A stretch of 64,000 bases of DNA from Globodera rostochiensis (GCA_018350325.1 JAEVLN010000012.1:186001-250000); one strand, 5' to 3'. Counted from the stretch's first letter, positions 47,241 through 58,519 are shown. Notes: a model not told the origin generated them from the letters alone. Made by a program: numbers and translations.

Positions 47241-50200
47241 TCAGGTGAGAGTGTCATCCTCAAGTACATTCGCCCCACCGACCGTCAGCGTGTTGTCCGG
47301 GTCCATCTCCACAATTGTCTGATGGGCTCGCAATTCCCTCCGCCCCTCCGTGCCGCCCGACACAACGGACAATGCCGAGCCGGCCCTCTGCTGGTAGGTG
47401 GGCACCAGAGAACCGGCGGAGGAACAACGCTCGACGGCCATCGCCGCGTTACTGCGCTCGATTATCTGAGGGGAAAGGGGGAAGGAATTTATAATTTAGC
47501 AAAAATTGCAAATCAAATCAAATGACGGAAGTGTCTGTAATTCACCCCCCCCCCCGCCACCTCCCCCCGAATAAATATGCCCCCGGGCACCTCCCCCCGA
47601 ATAAATATGCCCCCGGGCACCACCCCCCGAATAAATATGCCCCCGGGCACCACCCCCCGAATAAATATGCCTCCCCCCGAATAAATATGCTCCCGGGCAC
47701 CACCCCCCGAATAAATATGCTCCCGGGCACCTCCCCCCGAATAAATATGCTCCCGGGCACCACCCCCCGAATAAATATGCCTCCCCCCGAATAAATATGC
47801 CTCCCCCCGAATAAATATGCTCCCGGGTACCACCCCCCGAATAAATATGCCTCCCCCCGAATAAATATGCCCCCGGGCACCTCCCCCCGAATAAATATGC
47901 TCCCGGGCACCACCCCCCGAATAAATATGCCTCCCCCCGAATAAATATGCCTCCCCCCGAATAAATATGCCTCCCCCCGAATAAATATGCTCCCGGGTAC
48001 CACCCCCCGAATAAATATGCCTCCCCCCGAATAAATATGCCCCCCCGGGCACCTCCCCCCGAATAAATATGCTCCCGGGCACCACCCCCCGAATAAATAT
48101 GCCTCCCCCCGAATAAATATGCCTCCCCCCGAATAAATATGCCCCCGGGCACCTCCCCCCGAATAAATATGCTCCCGGGCACCTCCCCCCGAATAAATAT
48201 GCCCCCGGGCACCTCCCCCCGAATAAATATGCCCCCGGGCACCTCCCCCCGAATAAATATGCTCCCGGGCACCACCCCCCGAATAAATATGCCTCCCCCC
48301 GAATAAATATGCCCCCGGGCACCTCCCCCCGAATAAATATGCTCCCGGGCACCTCCCCCCGAATAAATATGCTCCCGGGCACCTCCCCCCGAATAAATAT
48401 GCCCCCGGGCACCTCCCCCCGAATAAATATGCCCCCGGGCACCTCCCCCCGAATAAATATGCTCCCGGGCACCACCCCCCGAATAAATATGCCTCCCCCC
48501 GAATAAATATGCCCCCGGGCACCTCCCCCCGAATAAATATGCTCCCGGGCACCTCCCCCCGAATAAATATGCTCCCGGGCACCACCCCCCGAATAAATAT
48601 GCCTCCCCCCGAATAAAAATGCTCCCGGGTACCACCCCCCGAATAAATATGCCTCCCCCCGAATAAATATGCCCCCGGGCACCTCCCCCCGAATAAATAT
48701 GCTCCCGGGTACCACCCCCCGAATAAATATGCCTCCCCCCGAATAAATATGCCCCCGGGCACCTCCCCCCGAATAAATATGCTCACGTTGACGAATGTCA
48801 TGCGCGCTTGCTTCTCAAAGCAATAGAACTCTTCCTCGCTGATGTTCGGCTCCTCAAGTTCTACTCTCTCTCCGTCGAAATTCCGCTTCGTCGTGAAATT
48901 CAACCCAAAATTCTTCAGTTCCTCGCGCAGATTAATTTCTCTCTTTTCGAATCTGAACATTTGCAAACATTTCACAAAATCACCAAATTCCAAAACCGCA
49001 CCGTTTCAGACGCTGTCTTTGCTTCTCTTCGCCCCAAATGATGGCAATTTTAAGCGAAATTTCCCTGACAGAATCGGGCGAATTCGAAGCGACCGATTGA
49101 GAGGAGGACGCGCATTTTGTCCCAAAAAAACGCACTTCGATCACCTTAATTGTCGCAATGTTTAACTCTTTTTTGTGTTTATTCATTTCCACTTTTGACG
49201 ATGGCTCGGGACAACCCTCTTTGGACAGCAACAAATTGTGCATATTTACACCAATTTCATGTGAAGGCACTTCGACGCCGTTGGCGTAATAGAAGAGAAG
49301 GGTAGCAAACGCGGAGCTGAACAGAGAGAAAAAAACAAAGTTTTTTAGTATTCAAATTATATTATTTGAAACATTTCTTAACTGACCGTTGGCCGCAGTT
49401 TTTGAGCGAAAAACGAAATTTTAAGGCCGATCGCACAATCAGTTGGTATTGGCCGTTTGTGGAGAAGCACAAATTCGCGCTTCGGCCCTCCATCGACGGC
49501 TCCACCACCGCACGGCCGCCATAACCGTGCACCAAAAACTGAAATTTTGAGTTGAAAGTGCGCAAAAAAGCGCCCTCCTCTCACATAATATTCGCGCATT
49601 TCCTCCCGCGATTTGCACTCCACGCAAAGAAAGTTTTTGTAATAAGCGCTCGCCGGCGGAGTGAAGGCGATGACCACTTTCGCTGCTTGCTCCCACGCCA
49701 AAATTTGCGTGTGCTCTTTGTCCTCCCCCGTCCCGCGCGGTTGCAGAATCTTTGGAGGAAATTAACGTCCAAAACAAATTCCATTTGAATAATGAAGAAA
49801 CATTAATAAGTTTTCTTAATCTTTATCTTTATTTAGAATCACTCTGAAGTGTTTGTCCCGCTCCTCAGCCCTCCTCCTCCACCCACATCTGATCTGAACG
49901 CGTTCACCTCGCGGGTGTCTGTTGCGGAGGATCAGCGTCTGTTCCGACTCAAAGCCCAACCGACAGAAACCGAAGTAAATGGTGTGGCGACTGCCCGAAA
50001 GGAATTGGGACGACGCTTCCGCGAATTGAGCGTCCGTTGCATTCGAACTTTGCCCAAACTGAGCGGAAAAATCGGCGGTGGTGCGTTCTCTGAGCTGCCA
50101 AAAGATCCGAGTTAGAAAAGAAAGCAAAAACAATGCCAAAATACTCACTTGTGGGTGTTTGCGGTTGGTCACGTTCAATTTGCTCAAGTCCAGCTCGGGT

Positions 50201-50808
50201 CTTGCGAACGAACAAAGTGTCGCATTCTGAAGTCGCAGCGCGCTTTCCTCCCAACTGTGCTTCATCGAGTAACGCGACGCGTGAAACGACGTGGAGGGCA
50301 AGCGAAGAAAGTTGCGATGGCGCATCTCCTCGTGGTCATGGTTGAGAAGTTGGACCGCTTTTTCTGAAGGGGGAAGAATCAAAAACCGACATAAAAGGAG
50401 AGAAAGCACCCCCATGCTTAAACGAATAGGAGAATTCGTCGGGCGATTCGCTGATTTTGGACAAGTTTGACGAGTAACGGTTAGAAGAGACGGCGGACGA
50501 AGCGGTGGCCGGAGGCTGCTGGTCTGAAAATGGGTAGTTTATGCACTAAATCCCTGCAAAAGCACCAACGCCCCCATACCATTTCCAGGAACAACTAAAG
50601 GTGACGCACTACTCGATGTCTTATAGTTCTCCTTGTCCTCTCCTTGTACTGCTACAAAAGGACGTTGTTGCTGCTCTTGACCCCCTTCTCTGTCACCTTC
50701 GTAGGCACTTCCGTGGAAGAAATCTTCGTCGTCGTCTTGCACATCGTCCCTCACATTCAGAACACTGTCATTTCCCACCCCAATACGACTGGCCAAAGAA
50801 CGGTCCAT
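47241..50808 (-). CDS. ASH/PapD-like domain protein, probable SPD-2/Cep192 homologue
   Basis: Nine exons join in frame, about 610 residues: 50808..50580, 50523..50410, 50363..50149, 50094..49843, 49749..49585, 49538..49387, 49316..49002, 48952..48787, 47465..47241. The N-terminus is acidic and Gln-rich. From about residue 215 there are beta-rich modules of the ASH/MSP fold: IYFGFCRLGFESEQTLILRN, then VVIAFTPPASAYYKNFLCVE, FLVHGYGGRAVV, and FRFSLKNCGQRSAFATLLFY. This arrangement, especially the GYGG after the first module, resembles Cep192/SPD-2, the centriole and PCM recruiter. Length is shorter than C. elegans SPD-2, so another ASH-domain protein remains possible. The last intron (48786-47466) is a minisatellite and the frame continues open into it. 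NUP107 ends 189 bp upstream on the same strand. Confidence 0.65.
47549..48786 (-). repeat. 20/30-bp minisatellite in SPD-2-like intron, about 45 copies
   Basis: On the minus strand the unit is GCATATTTATTCGGGGGGAG, alone (20 bp) or with a 10-bp insert GTGCCCGGGG or GTGCCCGGGA (30 bp). About 45 copies fill the intron 48786-47466. The plus strand therefore carries an AATAAA hexamer in nearly every copy. All three minus-strand frames stay open for about 1.1-1.2 kb, cycling through peptides such as YLFGGRCPGA, IFIRGEVPGG and HIYSGGGARE. Confidence 0.95.
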
Positions 50809-50997
50809 AGAAAACGGTAGAATAAATTAATTAATACTCAGCGAATAAAAATAAAATAATTTCATTTATGTTGCTTTAGTTCAATATCAAGCCGTTAAAG
50901 AACATCAAATTGAACGGATAAGAAACCAATTACTTCGAAGGCAGGTCAGTTTAGTAAAGTTTATTTAGAAAAAAAGACAAAAAACGAAATAAAACAC

Positions 50998-53900
50998 TCA
51001 AAGAAGAGATGCGCCGGCTCGCGAGATCAGCTTCAACAATTTCTGTAGTCTTTCTTTGTCCAATGCCTGTAAAATGACGGTAGAATCAAAACCAAATAAA
51101 CAAATCCTCGCCTTGTACAAGCAATAGGTTGGGTCCATTATCAGTGTCGCCGCGTCCAAAACACTCATTGGCTCATTAGACCGATGGTAAATGTTGATGA
51201 GCAGTTGGAAAAGGTTGGCCAAGTACTCCTTGCGAATCTGGACAAAATCCTCGGCCCGTTCAACGATCTCTTCGTCAGCCAAATCCTCATCCCGCAAAGG
51301 AAGTGTTACGAGCCATCCATGCGACATTTTTAAGACAGCCCCCAGGATTTCAATTGCACGCTAAATTTCCCATTCAAAGCCACAAAGGATTTAAAAACAT
51401 TTTTTGCCAAAAATTAAATTAGAAACCCCAACTCTTACCTTTTTGTACAACTCAATTAGTCGGTAATATTTCTGCAGACAGTCCCTCGCTTTCTGCACAC
51501 TTAGCTCGTATTCCGTCCTCCGCCGAATGTCCATTCGGGCCCATCGTTCGTCACTCAATTTCGTCGGTAGTTCGGGCGCTTTGTTTCCTTCCACGTGATT
51601 TTGCCATTCGGAGTAGCGACTAATTGCTTCCTGAAAAGATCAAAATGTTTATTTATTCAAAATCGGAAAACAGATCAAATTAAAGAATTCGAATACTGAC
51701 AAAGTAAAGTTGGTAGCAATCGAACTCGCGTTGGGCGTCTCTCAGTTTGTCGGGGATTTCTTTGTTCGGAAATTCCATTTCAAATGTTTTCAGAGCAATT
51801 TCAGGCAAATTTTCGGGTGCCAATTGCATCAGTTGAAGTGCTTGTGACATCAAATTGTACACTGAAACAAGGCCATCTTAGGGAGTCAATTAAAATGGAG
51901 ACCTATTTCCATTAACCCTTCGAACTTATTTTTTATGCAGCCTAGACATGATATTCAACAAAAGGAAAGATTCAAACACTCACAGAAGAATTTGCGTAGC
52001 AGAAAGTTAGCCTCAATAATCGCGTCCCAAACCGAATCCCTCTCTCCAAATGCCAGCCATCTCCACGCCCGGATAAGCTCCTCGGCCCCCTGCTTCATCG
52101 CCTCCCCACCAATTTTGGGTCCAAAATTGTGCTTCTCTTTGAAACGCCGGTAAACTTCGCGGCACAGATTTGGCACATCAAAGCCGGCTTTCATCGCGTT
52201 TTCCAACACCTCCTTCTGCTCCGAAACAAAAGTGAGGTCTGAAGGAACGTGAAATTTTAATGAAATCTCACTTATTTTTATCAAAAAAAAAAATCTTTCA
52301 TTATCATGATTAAATTTCAAATACCCATAAGAAAGTCGAGCATTTTCTCGGTAGACTTTTCTGGCGATAAATGATACAAATAGAAAGGCACAATGGCGAT
52401 AAGTCGCATTTGGATAAGCATTGCGCAATAATGTTCGATAAGTTGGTCGGAAATTGACCAATTTGCACAGCTTTTGCCAGAAAGTTTCAACAGAATGACG
52501 AGATGGACAAAGAAACGGAGCTCATGGGCCGCAATTTGGTCGACGTTTTTGCCATTCGTAATATATTCTCCAATGGACTCCGCAACACTGTCCCATTGCT
52601 CCATTGCCAAATGCTCAAAAAGAACGTAATAAGAACGGCATTCGCTCTGAAAAAGGCCGCATTTGTTCAGACGAGGTTTTTTTGTACGAGTAGTTCACCA
52701 ACATTGCGCAGTTCTGCAAATATTGCGTGGACATCCTTTGGCGAGTCCGTCCCCTCCCTCCGCTGAATGTCCATCGCCAACAAGTTAAGCTCGTCGTCCC
52801 CTTTCGCATGCACCTTCAAAAGTGCATCGTCCAAAAGCGACTCCGCAGCACAGCTCAAATATGACCATAGGCGATCCTCAGTGGACTGTGAATGCGAAAG
52901 CAGCGTGGCCAAATCGCCCCCGAGAGTGGCCCAAATGCACTGATCCGTCTTCTGGACCCGCACATCATCCTGCAGTTAATTTTGAAATAAAATTGCCGTT
53001 TTAAAGGGAAATCCGCTCTCACCACGGGTATCAATTCGCGGGCCGTTTGTTTAAGGAATAAACGACTCCTTGCAAAATCGAACATTTCATCAAAGCGTTC
53101 CAACGGGGAGAGGCGCGTATTGGTGAGAAATTCACGCACAAAAATAAAAGTTGACAACGCAGGCACTTTGAGGTCGTTTAACAAAGTCTTCGCATCGTCG
53201 AGACGACCCGCGCGGAGAAAGGCGAAAATTACCCGATTCAAAGTTTGGACGGCTTCCTCATCCTCCGCCGCAATTCGATCCACAAAGCGCGAATCGATGT
53301 GGACGGACCCGCGAATCTTTGTACAAGCACTAAACTTTTTGGATTTTTCTGTTATTGGAATCCACCCCCAGAAACATTTAACCAAAATTTCAGCTTTGAG
53401 CTGTAACACAAATCCGGTTTCAAATTTTTTTAATTAGAAAAAGAATACGGTGGGTTTCAGAAACATAAACTCACTAAATATTGTCCAAGAGAGACAATTT
53501 TTCAGCATCTTCCGCTACGATTTTGGAAAATTCACTGGCAGAGAAAACTGCATTTTCCTCACTCCAAAGCAAAAGCGTCTTAAATTATTTTAAAATTAAC
53601 TAAATCGTTTGATAACCTACAGAAACACGACGAAATTGATCACTTTCCCGAAACAATTTTGTCAAAAATGAGGAAGAAACCTAAATGCTTATCGTTACAT
53701 AAAATTAGATGCATTAACAACTCTATTCTGATTGTCATTGAGCAGTCTGTTGGAGTGCGCCATTTTGAGTACAAGCGCATAAGCAGACCGTTCCAGAGAC
53801 AATTGAGTCATCATAGCCTTGGAGTTGGGATCAATTTGAGCGTCGTCACAAATTTGTTCGATCCCTTTGACGCCAGCTTCACAAATCTGAAAATGATAGA

Positions 53901-54365
53901 TAATTATTCTTATTCATCCAGTTTTGCTTATAAATTCTAACGACCACCTCTAAAAAGCGTTGCATCACATCCAAAAAGGTTTCATCTTGAGCGTCAGCGT
54001 TGAATGAAAATATGTTGTTGTGGAAGTCTTCGAAAACCATGCGAGAAACTGTAAAATGCAACCACAATAAACCAAAAACCGTTGGATATATGAAACTTAC
54101 GCTTCACCAGCAGATCATTTCTATCCAGAAATTGCAGCCCTGAAAGAGGATTTGCGTGTTGTGCAACGGAGGAAGAATCCGCGGAAAGCACATCCAAAAT
54201 ATTGCCTTTCGTATAAGTGCTGCTGCTGTTGTTTGCCAAGTGCGCTGTTTCTCCATCCAGGGAAGAATCAGCAGGCATCAAGTCGGAGATGTCCCCTGTC
54301 GTGTAAATGCTACTGTTGTGTAAATAGTTGTTTTTGCTTGTCTGCAAATCTTTGTCCTGCGCCAT
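50998..54365 (-). CDS. NUP107: nucleoporin NUP107 (C. elegans NPP-5 type)
   Basis: Fourteen exons join in frame, about 843 residues (human 925): 54365..54101, 54048..53945, 53886..53722, 53680..53621, 53578..53475, 53400..53376, 53316..53023, 52969..52703, 52646..52325, 52238..51984, 51861..51701, 51630..51439, 51360..51112, 51066..50998. NUP107 is an alpha-helical member of the Y-complex of the nuclear pore. Supporting blocks: LFRESDQFRRVS; VHIDSRFVDRIAAEDEE with IFAFLRAGRLDDAKTLL; RLWSYLSCAAESLLDDAL; HYCAMLIQMRLIAIVPFYLYHL; WLAFGERDSVWDAIIEAN; DKERLQKLLKLI near the C-terminus. The N-terminal ~90 residues are polar and disordered, as usual. The final intron (51111-51067) needs a GC donor. 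A TTTTCAG acceptor 13 bp before the ATG fits trans-splicing. Confidence 0.9.
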
Positions 54366-54776
54366 ACTTTTAATATTCCTGAAAATAGACAGGGTAAAAA
54401 AAAAATTACCCTCGCTTGTAAGCAAATTAAACAAAGTTGAAACACATCCAAAAGTCTGTTTGTAAACCTTTGTTAAGCAAAAGCTAACCGAAAAAGATAG
54501 CTTAAAACGTATAATTTATCAATATTTTGGCGTTTTTGAGAATAAAATGCATTTCGCCATTTTCTTTTTTGGTTGTAAAATATAATGTTTTAATCGGTCC
54601 AAAAATGAAGGAAAGTGGGGTTCTCACCATATCCCCGGGAACAATCGTTTAATCGGTTTCCCCACCACCCATCGCTTCATTCCCCGCGTTTCGGATTCTA
54701 CGCCCCCGAAAATTTCCAGGAACGCTTTCTTAAGAGTATTTTTAATTTTTCTGTCAGCACTTCCAACGAAGAAACG
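54366..54776. promoter_or_regulatory. shared divergent promoter, NUP107 / SRSF2-like
   Basis: The 411 bp between the two start codons hold both 5' ends. A TTTTTCTGTCAG acceptor at 54744-54755, 22 bp before the SRSF2-like ATG, is a probable spliced-leader site. No promoter motif can be assigned by eye. Confidence 0.45.
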
Positions 54777-56061
54777 ATGGGAAGTCGTCGTGGTAATGAC
54801 ATCAACTTTGATGAGCTTCACTCTCTTAAGGTACCACCACAACAAAGTTTCAAAAGACAAATCTGGCCTCAAAATCATTCAAAAACATAATTCAATCATT
54901 CATTAGCTGTCTTTTTGTTGTAATTTTGTGATTTTAGAAGATTTTGAGGCCCTAATTGTTTTGGGGGAGGGGCAGGTCCCCCCCCCCCCCCCTTGGTTCC
55001 GCCCTTGCCACTAAACTATTCATTATAGGTGGACAATCTTCCATATGACGCGAGTGTGCACGAGTTACGTCGAATGTTTGACCGATACGGAGACATTGGC
55101 GATGTTTACGTATGTTCTTCTGCGTGCAAAATGCAGTTTCTCGACATTCATTTATATTTAAGATACCACGCGACCGCTACAACAACCACAATCGTGGGTT
55201 TGGCTTCGTCCGTTACTATTCGAGAAGGGATGCAGTGAGTCGCTCTGTTGGAAATAACCTTTCAACAATTCTTTGATGTTTAGGAATATGCTGTGTCCCG
55301 TGTAGATGGACGGATGCTTAGTGGTAGAGAGCTTCGAGTCTCGAGTGCGAAGTAACCACGGGTTTTGAAATTGGATTTATTCGTTCATCTATTCTCTTCA
55401 GGTATGGACGTCCAATCGATGAGGAGCGCGACCGCGGAAGGTTGGACTTTTGACTTTTTCATGCTTCAACGCCTAATTCACATGTCTTAGTTGTCTTTTA
55501 TAATTTTTGCCTTATTTGAGCACAAAATGTGTGTGAGGAGGGTTTGCCTTGGGCTGTTCCCCAGAGGTCGTTTGGTGTTGGCTGCCGCTTGAGATGGCGG
55601 TGATCGCCTCACCGAGGCCGATTTTATAAGATTGCAGAGCATTGGGCAGTCATTTTCGGTCAAAAATGAGTGCTGTGTCAATGAGGGTCAAAAGTGTCAA
55701 ATTTCAAATGCATTGGGCTCTGTTTTGAGCCACTGTGCTGACAATCAGGCCATGGAAAACGTAGCAGAAAATTTTTGCCGCTGAGCTCTGTCTCCGGCGG
55801 ACTCTCTCATCCATGTCGCGGAATCCGTCTTCCAATGTTAGTAATTATTTGAACCATTTATTTCCCTTAAGCAAACGCCGTCGCTCGCGCAGTCGTTCGC
55901 CGTTGCCTCGCCGCTCGCGCACTCGTTCACCACCACGACGCTCGCGTTCTCGCTCACGGTCGGTCCGACGTCGCCACGACGACAGTCGCTCGCGTTCTCG
56001 TTCACCGCTGCGCCGTTCTCGCTCGCGCAGTCTTTCACGCTCGCGTTCGCCACGCGACTGA
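54777..56061 (+). CDS. SRSF2: SR splicing factor, SRSF2/SC35 type
   Basis: Six exons join in frame, 167 residues: 54777..54830, 55029..55109, 55163..55234, 55284..55351, 55402..55440, 55872..56061. A single RRM occupies about residues 15-90: RNP2-like VDNLPYD, DRYGDIGDVYIPRDR, RNP1 RGFGFVRY, SGRELRVSSAKYGRP. The VYIPRDR and YGRP motifs are characteristic of SRSF2 (C. elegans rsp-4) rather than SRSF1, 3 or 7. The C-terminal ~60 residues are an RS domain (RRSRSRSPLPRRSRTRSPPR). Role: binds exonic enhancers and recruits U1/U2 components. It lacks the long Gly-rich hinge and has a short RS tail. Intron 5 (55441-55871) is by far the longest, a place where SR genes often carry a regulatory poison exon; I could not identify one. 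Confidence 0.92.
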
Positions 56062-56773
56062 TGGCACAGAGCCAATGACGAGACGGACGGATGTATGGAT
56101 GTTATTGCGATCGAATTCCATGCATTTGTTTTTCATCTTTTCGACACTTACTCCATTTAACCGAAAAGAAGGAGCAGCATCAACGATGTATCATTTATTT
56201 GTGGACATTTGCTTTTGCTTGGATTAAATGAGCGTTGTCAGTCGCCGCTTTTTTGATGAAATTAATAAATGTTAATGTTTGACCAGAGGAAAAACGTTCA
56301 GGGTTTTCGTGTTTAATATGACCCAGGTAAAAAAATAAAAGAATTCGTTTGGTGATTTTTTGAATTTGCGATGGTGAATTGGTGCTGTTTCAAGTTCTGG
56401 TTTTGTTTTCGGCTTGTGCTTGCAACCATCGCACACTTCAATTGGTAATAATAGTACAATTGCAGCTACGGGCTACTTGCTTTGTTCAGGTTCGCTGCCA
56501 TTTATGTCAATTGCATCTTCTTCACATTGGTCTGTTTTTGTTGTTCCAAACTCCTGCTTCGAGAAACCCCTTAAAATAGTGCAAATTCAGTGGAAGTCGT
56601 ACGACATTTTGTGGTTTTGGACTCACTTGAGCCTTTGTGTTTGTTTTCCTGCGCTTCGACCTGAGAATAATTTAATTGTCTTCGTCAAATTGGTTAGGGC
56701 GAAGTGCAATGGCCACTCTGACAAAAGCTACAAGGTACGCTAAGATTGCATTCGATGATCTTCGAAAATTAAG

Positions 56774-58099
56774 GAAATTTACGAATTGCTGTATTCGGAC
56801 ATGCCGGACGAGACGAAGGCGGAGAGAGAGTTGCGAAGAATTGAGACGCTGAGGCGGGAGAAAAGGGATACTAAACGGAGGGGACAGCGACCTGAGGACC
56901 CGAAAAAACGCCAAAAACTCATGGTAAATATTTCGTTTGCTCAGACATAAACAAAATCGGTTTTTCGTTAATTGGAAATTGGAAGGGGGCGGAGAATTTT
57001 AATCCTAGCTAATAACAAGAAAATATAATAATTCAAAATACGATAGCTAAAAGAGGACGACGACGCTTCGTCAGATAGCGACGATGAAGATTCTTCGGCG
57101 ATTGTTCAGTCAAAAGGCGTTTATCCAATTTTGGACCAGAGGGAGGAGCAGCCCATGCCGAACATCAGAGTGGACAGAGCGAAGGGTCGCGCAAAGAATC
57201 GGAAAGGGGCTGAATTTGGCGAAAAAGAAGGTCTACATTTAAAAAAAAAGAAATGTCTTTTCTTCTAAAGATCTTATGGAGGGCGGAAACAACGCCGTTG
57301 ATGGAAAGAGTCGTGGAATGCGTAAATGGATGCCAAAGTTTCTCATCAGTCACCAATCCGCGGAATTGGAACAGTCCAAAAGAGAGGAGAAACTGCGGGG
57401 TTTTGTGAGAGGGAAATTGCAATTAAATTTTCTGTTATAATTTTCAGATTTGGAGAAGGCTCGCGCAAAAAAGGAGGAAAGTGCTCAGAAACTTTTGGAG
57501 AAAAAGGCCATGAGGGAGCGGAAACGGCGCAAAATGGCCGAGTTGCGAGAAAGGGCACGCGTTGAGAGACGGTGGGCGGCGGTAAATGCGTCATAATTAA
57601 CTGTCTAAAATCCGTGCAGACGAAAAAACTTTGCGGGTGCTGTTGATTTGTTGCTGACCTATTGCCGGTTAATCACATCTTTCGCCGTTTTGGTCGGCAA
57701 CATCCACAAAACGTTCATTCCCCGCTATTTGGCCCCTCCGCTGGAGAATGTCTACGACAGTCCCGACCTTCTGATGATATTCACGTAAACGGCGCAAGTT
57801 TTCTGAGGAATTAGGATTTTTTTAAGCATAACACTGCTAATCGAAGTCGGCTTTTTCTGGCTGCTCGTCTTTTGGAGGTGTAAATAATGTCCCAAGAAAA
57901 GTGTCTTTAATCTTTGTTCAGTTACTGCCAACAAATGGCTCTCTGCTGTCGGCTTGGCTTCTGCCGTTTTTTGCTTTGGTGCACTGCGTTAGTTTTGTTT
58001 GGTGGCGGACTGATGCTCTATCCGATGCATTTCATTCATGAACAATTGGGTTGGTCTGCTGAAAATTCGGCGGGTTTTCCTTTTGTTTTGTTTAGATGA
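56774..58099 (+). CDS. unrecognised coiled-coil protein with C-terminal membrane segments
   Basis: Seven exons join with consistent phases: 56774..56923, 57047..57230, 57271..57399, 57448..57571, 57620..57784, 57827..57877, 57922..58099, about 326 codons. The first in-frame ATG is at 56801. An upstream ATG at 56709 cannot be joined in phase, so the 5' end is unresolved. The N-terminal part is highly charged (LRRIETLRREKRDTKRRGQR; a DDDASSDSDDEDSS acidic patch; a long basic coiled coil KKAMRERKRRKMAELRERAR). It then changes abruptly to hydrophobic segments: LLLTYCRLITSFAVLVGNIH, LLMIFTITLLIEVGFFWLLV and FCRFLLWCTALVLFGGGLML, likely membrane helices separated by YLAPPLENVYDSP. I do not recognise the family. 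The charged and membrane parts could instead be two neighbouring genes, since the upstream part could also end at 57597 by reading into the intron, but the matching splice phases favour one. Confidence 0.55.
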
Positions 58100-58341
58100 G
58101 ACATGGTGTGTGTTTGCCGAGGGAGAGCCCTTGAGCGAATATTTCGACGGATAATTTGACGAGAAAAGTAACGTAATCTTTTGCCTGCGATTTCTCAATT
58201 TTTTGATGCCTTTTGATGATTCTCTCATATTTGTAGTCCAACCACTTGCCGGTTACACTTCGCTTTTTGAAAATGCTAGTCAACATTTTTAGCATAGTCA
58301 TCCATTAGCATAGCATGCCATGCCATTGTACACATTGTTTT

Positions 58342-58519
58342 TACCTATGCTTTTCTTGCTTTGTTCGAGATCCCGGTTAAATTTCGTATTTTTCATAATT
58401 TTAAAGAAAAAGACTAATTTTTACATTTATTACCTATGCTTTTCTTGCTTTGTTCGAGATCCCGGTTAAATTTCGTATTTTTCATAATTTTAAAGAAAAA
58501 GACTAATTTTTACATTTAT
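58342..58519. repeat. 89-bp perfect direct duplication
   Basis: Two adjacent copies with period 89, starting TACCTATGCTTTTCTTGCTT and ending ACTAATTTTTACATTTA. They end 55 bp before the NKAP start codon, so the duplication lies in the immediate upstream flank of that gene. Confidence 0.95.

Noticed and set aside
58341..58380. GTTCGAGATCCCGG looked like a tRNA T-arm
   Set aside because: No acceptor, D or anticodon stems can be drawn around it, and it occurs twice only because of the 89-bp duplication.
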